This document shows, in pieces, positions 47,323-56,027 of a stretch of 64,000 bases of DNA (positions are counted from its first letter, which is position 1; each line of letters starts with the position of its first letter). Source of the stretch: Mycolicibacterium peregrinum. Lineage in GTDB: Bacteria; Actinomycetota; Actinomycetes; Mycobacteriales; Mycobacteriaceae. Both the position numbers and the translations under genes were made by a program. Where the stretch lies: contig NZ_LQPP01000016.1 of assembly GCF_002102345.1 (NCBI RefSeq), positions 62,001 through 126,000 on the forward strand, in the 5' to 3' direction. The notes under the pieces were generated by a model that did not search any database, was not told the origin of the DNA, and was given only the letters and a program-made list of their open reading frames with translations.

Positions 47323-47619
47323 TCAGATCATCTGTAGCGCGGCGAGGCAGACATCGGTGGACCCGAAGGCGTTGTTCGGCTTGATTCGTTTGTGGGCGAC
47401 GCCGCCGTACCGCCTCTCGGAGAAGATGATGCGACCGTCGGGGCTGAACCCGATTTCCAGCTCCGTGACCACGCCGGAGGCGCTCAGCAGCGGGTGTTCC
47501 CACACCATTGTGCGGTACTCCGCATTGGGGCCGCTGTCGAAGATCAGGTCCCAGTCTTTCTCGTTGGCGCGTTCGCGGACCAGATCCAGCATCTCGTAGT
47601 GCACGGTGGTTTCTCTCAT
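47323..47619 (-). CDS. Small conserved hypothetical protein
   Basis: A 98-residue soluble protein, MRETTVHYEMLDLVRERANEKDWDLIFDSGPNAEYRTMVWEHPLL and ending LAALQMI. The sequence is balanced in charge and has alternating strands and helices, so it looks real, but no family is recognised. GAGGAAAAG lies before the ATG. An upstream neighbour is the Cys-poor lipoprotein gene, separated by a long perfect hairpin. Confidence 0.65.
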   Translation of the reverse strand: MRETTVHYEMLDLVRERANEKDWDLIFDSGPNAEYRTMVWEHPLLSASGVVTELEIGFSPDGRIIFSERRYGGVAHKRIKPNNAFGSTDVCLAALQMI

Positions 47620-47778
47620 GATCACTTTTCCTCGCTTGGGCTCGGGGAGATACATTGCGCGGCAGGGGCGCCGGCGGTGTTGTTGCGTCGAGCGTCCTGC
47701 ACGTCGTGCCCGGTGTCTGTCGGCTGATCGGACCACGGCCCGGGCCGTGCTGCATCCGCCGATCGGGGGACAAGGACG

Positions 47779-47819
47779 GACGAATTGGTCGCTGCCCCTC
47801 GATCAGCGACCAATTCGTC
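47779..47819 (-). terminator. 16-bp perfect stem-loop, likely terminator of the lipoprotein gene
   Basis: Bases 47779-47794 pair perfectly with 47804-47819 around a nine-base loop. The structure begins 15 bases after the stop of the minus-strand lipoprotein gene. There is no T tract, which is common for mycobacterial terminators. The flanking 215-base gap holds no gene. Confidence 0.7.
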
Positions 47820-47834
47820 GGTCTGGACCGCGCC

Positions 47835-48287
47835 TCAGCGCCCGGGCAGGACCTGGGTGACGGTGGCTTGCAGGTCAGCGCCCTCGGGACCGGAGATGCC
47901 GGTCTCCCGGTCGAAGGTCGCGGTTCCGTCCGCGTCGATGGTGAAGTTGCCGACCTGATCCTGATCGCCCCCGGTCACCTTGAAGATCACGGTCGTCTTG
48001 TCCGGCAACGGCTTTGCGCTGATGTACTGCGGGTTGATGGTGTATCGGTAGTTGCATCCCGCCGAGCCATAGCACTTTTGCTGGGTGACGACCACCCCGA
48101 TGAGGAAATCGGCTGCGGTCGGCGGCGACGCGACGGGGGACGGTGTGGAGGACGACGACGACACCCCGGCGTTCCACTTCGGTGTGTCGCTGGGATTCGC
48201 CGAGACCCGGTCCGGTGAAACGCAGCCCGCCAACGTAAGCGTGACGCCAAGCAGGCACAGGGCCAGGGGATTTCGTTTGCGTAGCAT
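47835..48287 (-). CDS. Putative lipoprotein
   Basis: A 150-residue lipoprotein: basic N-terminus RKRN, hydrophobic stretch and lipobox LAGC with Cys22, followed by a Ser/Pro-rich linker (about 30-58) and a small beta-rich domain with one cysteine pair (QKCYGSAGCNYRY). The remainder reads like a mostly beta extracellular domain (VIFKVTGGDQDQVGNFTIDADGTATFDRET). No family name. AAGGA precedes the ATG. It lies between the coiled-coil gene and the strong terminator hairpin. Confidence 0.8.
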   Translation of the reverse strand: MLRKRNPLALCLLGVTLTLAGCVSPDRVSANPSDTPKWNAGVSSSSSTPSPVASPPTAADFLIGVVVTQQKCYGSAGCNYRYTINPQYISAKPLPDKTTVIFKVTGGDQDQVGNFTIDADGTATFDRETGISGPEGADLQATVTQVLPGR

Positions 48288-48406
48288 CGAGAGACTTTCC
48301 TTTTCAGGTGGGTGGGGCCGGGTGGCGGGACAGGGTCCAAGCTGTGCATCCGCCGCCCGGCTTCGTGGGAACAGGACAGTAAAGAGGAGAGATCCGACAA
48401 GTCGGT

Positions 48407-49819
48407 TTAAGACGCGACGGCCGCCTCGTGCGGTTCGTCGTCGGGAACCTCGCTCAGCGCCGCCAGTGCGTCGGCCAGCAACCGCTGGATGGCCGCGTTG
48501 ATCCCGGTGCAGTCATTTTCGATCTTATTGGCGTTCTTCTGGATCGAACTGGCCAGCTTCTTGACCTTGTCGATCCTGTCCAGCTGGGCGATCGCCTCGG
48601 TGATCTTTTCCTCGGCGGTCGAGATCTCCTCGGCACCTCGGCGGCTCGATGCTGCCAGAGCGCTCGCCCGCAGCAGCATGACGACGGTGCGCAGCAGTGC
48701 TGGATCGCCGGACTGAGGATCGTATGTAAGCACGATGCGTCGGGTGCCCATGACACGGACCGACTGCCCGCCGTTGCAGTCGGCGGTCGGGACGATCCCG
48801 AGCGATGCGGCAGCTTCCCGGTTGCGTTCGGCCCCGTCGAAGTAGGGTCCCCACTTGCGGTCGCCGGCGGCAGTCATCTCGATCACCACCTGTGTCTTTC
48901 CGCCGTCGACACTGAGCACGCCGTCGCCCATCTTGCAGCGTGAGATGACGCCGGTCGTATTGCGGGTATCGACGTACTCGTCGCCGAGGCCTGCGGCGAT
49001 GTCCTGCAAGAGGCCACCCATCGCGTCTTCGTAGTCAAAGCCCTTCTCCGGTGAGCGCTTTGAGGCCGCCTTGCGTGCCTCCTGGACCTTCAGCGCGGTC
49101 ACCACCGCGTCGACCTTCTCGGTCAGGGTCTTGTGGTTGTCTCCGATGAGCGTTGTGATCGCCTTCTGCTGAGCATCGAGCGTGGCAGTGTGCCTGGCCA
49201 TCGGCGAGGTGGGGTCGCTGGGGTCGAACTGCTTGGCCGCCTTGGTGATCAGTTCGGCGGTGCCCGCCTTCAATGTGGCCTCGATGGAGTTTCCGAACTT
49301 GTCGAGTACCGGCTGTAGCTTGTCCATCAGTTCGGGGTTGTCACCGCCGAAGATCTTCTGCAACTCGGCGGTGACGTCCTTCTTCGCGGAGGCCACGGCC
49401 TGGGTGAACTCCTTGCGGCTGGTGGCATCAGCCTCCACGATCGCCTTCTTGGCATCGTTGGCGGCCTTCGACATGGCCACGGACGCAGCCTTGGTGGCCC
49501 GTTCAGTGCTCTCGGTGAGCTTTGTGGTCGAATCGGCTGCCTTCTCTCCGACGTCCTTGAGCATCTGCTGCAGCGCCTTCGCGTCCTGAGCCTGACCGAC
49601 GGCCGACAGCGCGTGGGAACCGATCTTGATGGCCTCGCTGACGAATGCGCTCAGGTCTGCGGCAGCGAGCGTCTCGGAATCTTCGATTACCGAGCCGCGT
49701 TCACCGGCGGTCCAGCGTTGTGCTTCTCGCGCAACATCCTTGTCTTGCACGGTAAGTCGTTCGATCTCGACCGCAGTGTAGTCGGTGTTGAAATGGGCTC
49801 CTGGGTTGTTGCGGCTCAT
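48407..49819 (-). CDS. Coiled-coil protein with a degenerate PD-(D/E)XK-like domain
   Basis: A 470-residue cytoplasmic protein with three parts: an N-terminal segment (1-60), long coiled coils with Lys/Ala/Thr-rich helices (about 60-240, for example KAASVAMSKAANDAKKAIVEADATSRKEFTQAV), and a C-terminal domain starting near residue 255 with GFDYEDAMGGLLQDIAAGLGDEYVDTRNTTGVISRCKMGDGVLSV. That pattern resembles RmuC/DUF2130-type nuclease-like domains, where G-[FY]-x-[YF]-E, then G-D, then E-x-K form the site. Here the last motif reads VVIEMT, so the expected lysine is missing. It is divergent from the pseudo-methylase gene. Function unknown; a sensor or scaffold in defence is a guess. Confidence 0.72.
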   Translation of the reverse strand: MSRNNPGAHFNTDYTAVEIERLTVQDKDVAREAQRWTAGERGSVIEDSETLAAADLSAFVSEAIKIGSHALSAVGQAQDAKALQQMLKDVGEKAADSTTKLTESTERATKAASVAMSKAANDAKKAIVEADATSRKEFTQAVASAKKDVTAELQKIFGGDNPELMDKLQPVLDKFGNSIEATLKAGTAELITKAAKQFDPSDPTSPMARHTATLDAQQKAITTLIGDNHKTLTEKVDAVVTALKVQEARKAASKRSPEKGFDYEDAMGGLLQDIAAGLGDEYVDTRNTTGVISRCKMGDGVLSVDGGKTQVVIEMTAAGDRKWGPYFDGAERNREAAASLGIVPTADCNGGQSVRVMGTRRIVLTYDPQSGDPALLRTVVMLLRASALAASSRRGAEEISTAEEKITEAIAQLDRIDKVKKLASSIQKNANKIENDCTGINAAIQRLLADALAALSEVPDDEPHEAAVAS

Positions 49820-49907
49820 GTCTGTCTCCTGCGTTTGGGCCGCCGCGGGGTGCGGAGGCGTATGTAGGCAGAATGACCACGCCGCAACAGCATGACAATC
49901 TACGACG

Positions 49908-49927
49908 CTGATAAGGGGGCTTATCAG
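49908..49927. promoter_or_regulatory. 20-bp inverted repeat between the two divergent island genes
   Basis: CTGATAAG-GGGG-CTTATCAG has two perfect eight-base arms. It lies in the 167-base gap between the coiled-coil gene and the pseudo-methylase gene, about 60 bases from the latter's start. It is a strong operator candidate for the HTH protein encoded next to it. Confidence 0.7.
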
Positions 49928-49986
49928 TAGCAATCGTTGAACCTGTCGGCACCCAGGTCTAGTTTGGGAAGTCGGGAGGAGGTTCC

Positions 49987-51858
49987 ATGGCCACGCTGAC
50001 GCTGCAGGATGTCGCCGACCTTGCCAAGGTACGCCGGCCGGTCGTCAGCATGTGGAGGAAACGGCCCGTGGTCCGTGGAGTGTCGTTGCCATTTCCGGAT
50101 CCGGTGGAGACGGTCAACGGAGTTGCCCGGTTCGACCGGGCCGAGGTCGTGGAGTGGCTGGCCCGAACGGGCCGGGGCAAGAACGACGAGCACCGTTACG
50201 ACGCGCCGGCGGTGGCGGTACCCGACGGCGTGGCACTGGAAGACATCGTCACTCTGTTGTGCTGGCATGTGCTTACTGGCGACGATCTGGCCGGCACTTC
50301 GAGGGCCACGCGTGTCCGTCGCGCTGATGAGGTCGATCCCGAGGACACATTGCTTGCCGGGGAGATCCGCCGACTCCGTCCCTCGGACGCGGTGCTTCGC
50401 TACGTCGACGACTTGGTGGAGGCCTCGCGAGGTCCAGGTGACGCGTTGGCGCGGTTGGAAACCAGTCGGCTCAAGCGAGAGCTGGCGTTGCGTGAATTGA
50501 CCGACGTCGCCGTCGATGTGCTGCGGTGCCTGGTCGAAGCGGCCGCCATTCACCTGGAACACGACGGCGTAGTGCTGCACGTGGAGGACTCGGCGGTCGC
50601 ACTGGATGTTGCCGAGGCGTGCGGCCTCGACATTGCCTCCAACGATCGAAAACTGCGTCGTCGTGCAGTTATTCGCGGCGTCTATCTCAGTGAGTCAGCC
50701 ACTGGTAGCCGAGTGTCGGCGCTGTCACTTGTCGGTCTTGACGTCCCCGACGCGCTGGACAGGCTCGACGAGATGGTGCTCGGTTTGTCTGAGGGTGATG
50801 TCGCCGTCATCATCGGCAGCGCGGCAGCGCTCGCCGACAATCTCGCGGGCGCACCGCAGAAGCGTCGCGCCGATGCATTGCGGGTCGACAACCTGGTCGC
50901 CGCGATGCGACTCCCTCGGGGCCTGTGGCGAGAGGCGCACCGCCAGGCGTTGGCGGTGTGGGTTTGTTTGGGCGGGGCCAATGCGGGCATGGTGCAGGTT
51001 GCTGATCTCAGTGCGGTCGGGTCCATCGAACTGACCGATGTTGCGGCGGATGCTGTCGGGGCCCTGGCGCAGACGGACGTTCGTGCATACCGCTACGCAC
51101 GCGATATGGCGTCGTCGACGATGCGGGCGGGCGGTCCGGTGGTGCCCCGTGGGGTGCGAGCCGTGAAGGTGAGCGACACCGGAATCCGTCGCTATCTCGA
51201 TGAGGTGTACGGCACGACGTTGGTGACGACGACTCCGCTGGAGCCGCTCGACATCCTCGTGCAACCGGGCCAAACCAATATCCAACTACAGCACCGATCT
51301 TTGGGCGAGCTGTACACACTCAAACGACTGGTCATCAAACGTGGCCGCCGGATCGATCCTGGCGATGCCTCACCAGAGGGAACCGTTCGAGTGCTGCCCG
51401 CCGAACTTGTCGGCACGATCCTGTTGGATCCATTTGAGGCGGACCGCAAGTATTCACGCGCCGCGCGAACCGAACCGGGCGACGTGATCTTCGTCGAGAA
51501 GCCTCGGCCGCGCGCGTGGGTCGACCATCGCGGCGGAGCCGTCGTCGCATCACCGGCGAGGATCATGCGGCTGCGTGATTCCGCTGCCGTGGGACCGTTG
51601 CTGCTCGCCACCATCATCAACGAAAGGGTTGTGCCCGGAAGTGAATGGAAGACCTGGAGTGTCCCCGTGCTGAGTCGCGCCGAAACCGTGCTGCTGGAGA
51701 CGGCGTTGGGGCGAGCCGCCGAGTACGAACATCAAGTCCGCCGTCGTGTCGATGCGGCCCGAGAACTGAAGTTGGCACTGATCGATGGGGTTGCGGCCGG
51801 CGCCCTGACCCTTGACGCACCACCCACCACGCCCGGCGTCGCCGCGGCCTCTCGATAG
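49987..51858 (+). CDS. HTH protein with vestigial N6-methylase and HsdS-like recognition region
   Basis: A 623-residue protein leading the restriction-modification operon. Residues 1-62 form a helix-turn-helix (LTLQDVADLAKVRRPVVSMWRK, then FDRAEVVEWLARTGR). The middle (about 170-330) resembles an N6-adenine methylase; its conserved tail NLVAAMRLPRGLWREAHRQALAVWVCLGG is clear, but no SAM motif I (D-x-x-x-G-S-G) or catalytic N-P-P-F/Y is present. The end (about 480-620), with EPGDVIFVEKPRPRAWVDHRGGAVVASPARIMRLR, EWKTWSVPVL and LIDGVAAGALTL, looks like an HsdS half. So it should bind DNA without methylating. GGGAGGAGG precedes the ATG. Confidence 0.78.
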   Translation: MATLTLQDVADLAKVRRPVVSMWRKRPVVRGVSLPFPDPVETVNGVARFDRAEVVEWLARTGRGKNDEHRYDAPAVAVPDGVALEDIVTLLCWHVLTGDDLAGTSRATRVRRADEVDPEDTLLAGEIRRLRPSDAVLRYVDDLVEASRGPGDALARLETSRLKRELALRELTDVAVDVLRCLVEAAAIHLEHDGVVLHVEDSAVALDVAEACGLDIASNDRKLRRRAVIRGVYLSESATGSRVSALSLVGLDVPDALDRLDEMVLGLSEGDVAVIIGSAAALADNLAGAPQKRRADALRVDNLVAAMRLPRGLWREAHRQALAVWVCLGGANAGMVQVADLSAVGSIELTDVAADAVGALAQTDVRAYRYARDMASSTMRAGGPVVPRGVRAVKVSDTGIRRYLDEVYGTTLVTTTPLEPLDILVQPGQTNIQLQHRSLGELYTLKRLVIKRGRRIDPGDASPEGTVRVLPAELVGTILLDPFEADRKYSRAARTEPGDVIFVEKPRPRAWVDHRGGAVVASPARIMRLRDSAAVGPLLLATIINERVVPGSEWKTWSVPVLSRAETVLLETALGRAAEYEHQVRRRVDAARELKLALIDGVAAGALTLDAPPTTPGVAAASR

Positions 51859-51872
51859 AAAGGAAAGTCGCG

Positions 51873-53498
51873 ATGCCTCCCCGCAAAAAGCAGGAATCCC
51901 AAGCGCCGTCGACCATGAAAGAGCTCAAGGACACGCTCTGGAAGGCCGCTGACAAGCTGCGCGGATCCTTGTCGGCCAGCCAGTACAAAGACGTGATCCT
52001 GGGCCTGGTGTTCCTCAAGTACGTCTCCGATGCGTTCGATGAGCGGCGAACCGAGATTCGCGGCGAGCTGTCGGCCGAGGGCATGGACGATTCGCAGATC
52101 GACGATCTGATCGACGATCCCGAGGAGTACCACGGCTATGGCGTCTTCATGGTGCCGTCGAACGCTCGCTGGAAATTCTTGGCGGAGAACGCCAAAGGTA
52201 AATCGGCGCACGGTGGCGAGGTGGCCAAGAACATCGGCCAGCTGATTGACGAGGCGATGGACGCGGTGATGAGTGCCAATCCCACGCTGATCGGCACGTT
52301 GCCGCGCCTGTACAACAAGGACAACATCGATCAGCGCCGTCTCGGCGAGCTGATCGATCTGTTCAACAATGCCCGGTTCACCCGTCAGGGAGATCAGCGG
52401 GCTCGTGACCTCATGGGAGAGGTGTACGAATACTTCCTGGACAAGTTCGCCAAGGCCGAAGGACGCCGTGGCGGTGAGTATTTCACTCCGCCCAGTGTGG
52501 TCAAGGTGATCGTCGAGGTCCTGGAACCGTCGCAGGGGCGCGTGTATGACCCGTGCTGCGGCTCGGGCGGCATGTTCGTACAGACCGAGAAGTTCATCTT
52601 CGATCACGATGGTGACCCAAAGGAAGTGGCGATCTACGGCCAGGAGAGCAACGAGCTGACCTGGCGCATGGCCAAGATGAATCTGGCGATTCACGGCATC
52701 GACAACGGCGGCCTCGGGTCGATCTGGGGCGACACGTTCGCACGCGACCAACACGCCGGCACGCAGATGGACTACGTGATGGCCAATCCGCCGTTCAATA
52801 TTAAGGATTGGGCGCGCAACGAGGAAGATTCGCGATGGCGGTTCGGGGTGCCGCCGGCCAACAACGCGAACTACGCCTGGATTCAGCACATCTTGTCCAA
52901 GCTCGCACCCGGTGGCTCGGCTGGCGTGGTCATGGCGAATGGGTCCATGTCCTCGAACTCCAACGGGGAAGGCGATATTCGCGCCCAGATCGTCGAAGCC
53001 GACTTGGTGTCATGCATGGTGGCGCTACCGACCCAGCTGTTCCGCGGTACTGGAATCCCGGCCTGTTTGTGGTTCTTCGCGAAGGACAAATCCGCAGGTA
53101 AGCAAGGTTCGGCCGACCGGTCCGGGCAGATGTTGTTCATTGATGCCCGCGAGTTGGGTTACATGGTGGATCGCGCTGAACGCAGGCTGAGCGATGAGGA
53201 CATCGTCCGCATCGGCGACACCTATCATGCCTGGCGGGGGTCGAAGTCGGCTGCTGCGAAAAAGATTACCTACGAGGATGTTCCGGGATTCTGCAAGTCG
53301 GCGACGCTTGCCGAGATCAAGGCCGCTGACTATGCGCTGACGCCCGGGCGATACGTGGGTGCGGCCGAGGTTGAGGACGACAGCGAACCGATCGACGAGA
53401 AGATCGAGCGGTTGAAGAAAGGACTCCTGAAAGCGTTCGACGAGTCAGGGCGGTTGGAGAAGGTTGTGCGGAAGCAGTTGGAGCGAATCGATGGGTGA
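51873..53498 (+). CDS. hsdM: Type I restriction-modification methylase subunit HsdM
   Basis: Methylates adenine in the recognition site and forms the core of the restriction complex with HsdS. The 541 residues have an N-terminal helical domain (LKDTLWKAADKLRGSLSASQYKDVILGLVFLKYVSDAF), SAM motif I DPCCGSGGMF near 225 and catalytic NPPF near 305, followed by ACLWFFAKDK near 410. All key residues are intact. GGAAAG precedes the ATG; it is 14 bases after the pseudo-methylase gene and overlaps hsdS by eight bases. Confidence 0.97.
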   Translation: MPPRKKQESQAPSTMKELKDTLWKAADKLRGSLSASQYKDVILGLVFLKYVSDAFDERRTEIRGELSAEGMDDSQIDDLIDDPEEYHGYGVFMVPSNARWKFLAENAKGKSAHGGEVAKNIGQLIDEAMDAVMSANPTLIGTLPRLYNKDNIDQRRLGELIDLFNNARFTRQGDQRARDLMGEVYEYFLDKFAKAEGRRGGEYFTPPSVVKVIVEVLEPSQGRVYDPCCGSGGMFVQTEKFIFDHDGDPKEVAIYGQESNELTWRMAKMNLAIHGIDNGGLGSIWGDTFARDQHAGTQMDYVMANPPFNIKDWARNEEDSRWRFGVPPANNANYAWIQHILSKLAPGGSAGVVMANGSMSSNSNGEGDIRAQIVEADLVSCMVALPTQLFRGTGIPACLWFFAKDKSAGKQGSADRSGQMLFIDARELGYMVDRAERRLSDEDIVRIGDTYHAWRGSKSAAAKKITYEDVPGFCKSATLAEIKAADYALTPGRYVGAAEVEDDSEPIDEKIERLKKGLLKAFDESGRLEKVVRKQLERIDG

Positions 53499-54675
53499 AC
53501 TGATCGAGCGCAGCCTGCTAGAGCTATGTAGCTTCATCGTTGATAACCGCGGGCGAACCTGTCCTACAGCGGATGATGGTATGCCACTTATCGCGACGAA
53601 CTGCTTGAAAGACGGCAAGCGAACCCCTGTTTTTGAGAACGTTCGGTATGTCGATGATGAGACATACTCGAACTGGTTTCGGGCTCATCCGGAGCCGGGC
53701 GACGTTCTGTTCGTTTGCAAAGGATCACCCGGCAGAGTTGCTCTAGTACCCGATCCAGTGCCCTTCTGCATCGCGCAGGACATGGTTGCGTTGAGGTCGG
53801 ATCGCGAGAAGGTCGATCCGACCTATCTCTACTACCGATTGCTCGGTGTTGACATTCAGTCAGCAATCGAGAACATGCATGTTGGCACGATGATCCCGCA
53901 TTTCAAGAAGGGAGATTTCGGCAGGCTCCGGTTCGTCGTGCACGCGAGTTTGCAAGAGCAGCATGAGATTGCCAAAGTACTTGGCGTTCTTGACGACAAG
54001 ATCGCCGCGAACGAGCGGCTGTGCGAACTCGCAGACGAATTGCTCGGGGCTAGGTTTGCGCGGATGGTTGAAGGATGTACCTGGACCGAGCTGACCACGA
54101 TTGGTGATGTCAATCAGAATGTGATGAAGCCGCAAGTAACGGGATCGCTCCGCTATCTCGATATCTCGTCGGTTGGACGGGGAAGGTACGAGTTCCCTGA
54201 ACTTATGCCGTGGAGTGCTGCACCCGGCAGAGCAAGACGTGGACTGTCGTTCGGTGACACTGTTTGGTCGACAGTGCGGCCGAACCGCCGATCACACGCC
54301 CTGTTACTGGATGACGACACGACTCTCGTCGCATCAACGGGGCTCGCGGTGCTAACGCCGAAGACCGGGCGAGTTGGAAGCTTGTACGAGGCGACGCGAA
54401 CCGAGCCATTCGTCGCGTATCTGGAGTCGGTGGCCGAAGGAAGTGCGTATCCGGCGGTCCGAGGTGACCGGTTTGCCGGTGCCCCAGTTCCCAATCTGCC
54501 ATCCCAAAAATGGGACGAGTTCGAAAGTGTGGCACTTCCTCTCCGTAGGCGGGCCCATGCCGCAGCTGTAGAAACACGTGCTCTTTCTCGCACCCGCGAC
54601 GAACTGCTCCCACTTCTGATGTCCGGCAAGCTCCGGGTGAAGGACGCTGAGGCCGTGGCGTCGGAGGTGCTGTGA
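53491..54675 (+). CDS. hsdS: Type I restriction-modification specificity subunit HsdS
   Basis: Determines the DNA target of the complex. The 394-residue protein has two target-recognition domains (about 1-150 and 190-335), each ended by a conserved helix: SLQEQHEIAKVLGVLDDKIAANERLCELADELLGA and the C-terminal ALPLRRRAHAAAVETRALSRTRDELLPLLMSGKLRV. The GDVLFVCKGSPGRVALV and GDTVWSTVRPNRRSHALL loops are typical TRD segments. Codon use and base composition in this gene are visibly less GC-rich than in the flanking core genes, as expected for a fast-diverging, transferred gene. Its start overlaps hsdM. Confidence 0.95.
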   Translation: MGELIERSLLELCSFIVDNRGRTCPTADDGMPLIATNCLKDGKRTPVFENVRYVDDETYSNWFRAHPEPGDVLFVCKGSPGRVALVPDPVPFCIAQDMVALRSDREKVDPTYLYYRLLGVDIQSAIENMHVGTMIPHFKKGDFGRLRFVVHASLQEQHEIAKVLGVLDDKIAANERLCELADELLGARFARMVEGCTWTELTTIGDVNQNVMKPQVTGSLRYLDISSVGRGRYEFPELMPWSAAPGRARRGLSFGDTVWSTVRPNRRSHALLLDDDTTLVASTGLAVLTPKTGRVGSLYEATRTEPFVAYLESVAEGSAYPAVRGDRFAGAPVPNLPSQKWDEFESVALPLRRRAHAAAVETRALSRTRDELLPLLMSGKLRVKDAEAVASEVL

Positions 54676-54808
54676 TGGAACTTGGACACATGTCGGGCAC
54701 TGGCAGAGATCTGTCAGAGATGTGTCCGAGTGGCAGCTCACAGCCGGGGTGCGGGGGCGCGGACACGGTCACCGTCCGGCCCCCGCTGACCAAGACCGGG
54801 AGCGCATC

Positions 54809-55906
54809 GTGACGGCTGGCGACGGGCGGAGCGCCAAGGACGTCCGCTTTCCCGCCGCAACGGGAAAGCCCGTTGCGCCCAACTGGTATCCCGATCTGCT
54901 GGATGCGGTCGCAGGTCATGTACGGGTTGGTCGTCTGCGCGCAGTCAGTGCCGTCAATCGAGAAATCATCGCCACGTACTGGGCCGTCGGCAATGAGATC
55001 CTGGCCCGGCAGGACGCCGAAGGGTGGGGCGCTCGGGTCATTGATCGGCTCTCAGCTGATTTGCGTGACCGCTTCCCAGACACCAAGGGATTCTCGCCGC
55101 GCAACCTCAAGTACATGCGGGCGTTTGCGGCCGCCTGGCCGGACACCGCAATTGTGCAGCGCAGCGCTGCACAATTGCCGTGGCGGCAACACATGGTGCT
55201 GCTGGATAAACTCGACACCCTTGAGCTGCGTCTCTTCTATGCCCAAGCCGCCGTGCAGCACGGCTGGAGCCGCGACGTCCTCGTCCATCACATCGACACT
55301 GGATTTCACCAGCGCGCCGACAAGGCGATCACGAACTTCGCCCGCACTTTGCCGCCGGCCGATTCCGACCTAGCTCAACAGGCCACCCGCGACCCCTACC
55401 TCTTCGACTTCGTCGGGATCGCAGATATCCGCCGCGAGCATGACTTGGAACAGGCCCTCACCGACCACGTCGAGAAGTTCCTGCTCGAACTGGGGCAGGG
55501 GTTCGCGTTCGTCGGACGCCAAGTCCACCTAGAGATCGGCGACGCTGACTTCTACGCCGATCTGCTCTTCTACCACTTGCGGCTGCGCTGCTTCGTGGTG
55601 GTCGAACTCAAGGTCGGTGACTTTGACCCGAGCTACCTCGGGCAACTCGGCATGTACATGGCGGCCGTCGACGATCTGCTGCGGCACGCCGACGACAAGC
55701 CGACCATCGGCCTGATCCTGTGCAAGACAAAGAACAACGTCGTTGCCGAATATGCGCTTCGCGGACACACCGCACCCATCGGTGTGGCGGAGTGGAAGAC
55801 GACAATCGCGGAGAGTCTGCCTGCAGAGCTCGAAACTAACCTTCCCACCGTCGAAGAACTCGAGGCCGAGCTCGAAAATGCAGTTGATGAGGGCGGCGCG
55901 CCGTGA
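54809..55906 (+). CDS. PDDEXK nuclease of the YhcG/DUF1016 family
   Basis: A 365-residue protein with the DUF1016 N-terminal domain (IIATYWAVGNEILARQDAEGWGARVIDRLSADLRDRFPDTKGFSPRNLKYMRAFA, about 55-110) and the YhcG nuclease domain with GDADFYADLLFYHLRLRCFVVVELKVGDF, whose D and E-x-K form the catalytic site, and GQLGMYM after it. Family members are often encoded inside type I restriction loci. The GTG with GGGAG six bases upstream is preferred over a frame starting 87 bases earlier. It lies between hsdS and hsdR with 133- and 121-base gaps. Confidence 0.92.
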   Translation: MTAGDGRSAKDVRFPAATGKPVAPNWYPDLLDAVAGHVRVGRLRAVSAVNREIIATYWAVGNEILARQDAEGWGARVIDRLSADLRDRFPDTKGFSPRNLKYMRAFAAAWPDTAIVQRSAAQLPWRQHMVLLDKLDTLELRLFYAQAAVQHGWSRDVLVHHIDTGFHQRADKAITNFARTLPPADSDLAQQATRDPYLFDFVGIADIRREHDLEQALTDHVEKFLLELGQGFAFVGRQVHLEIGDADFYADLLFYHLRLRCFVVVELKVGDFDPSYLGQLGMYMAAVDDLLRHADDKPTIGLILCKTKNNVVAEYALRGHTAPIGVAEWKTTIAESLPAELETNLPTVEELEAELENAVDEGGAP

Positions 55907-56027
55907 CCAAAGTTGTCGATGACGTGGGCTTGGGCCACAACGGCCTGGTGTCGAGGCAGGGGTGCGGATGGGACGGCCGCACCGATCGCTGCCAAAGTTA
56001 CCGGTTCACCAGACAGGGGGAACAAGG

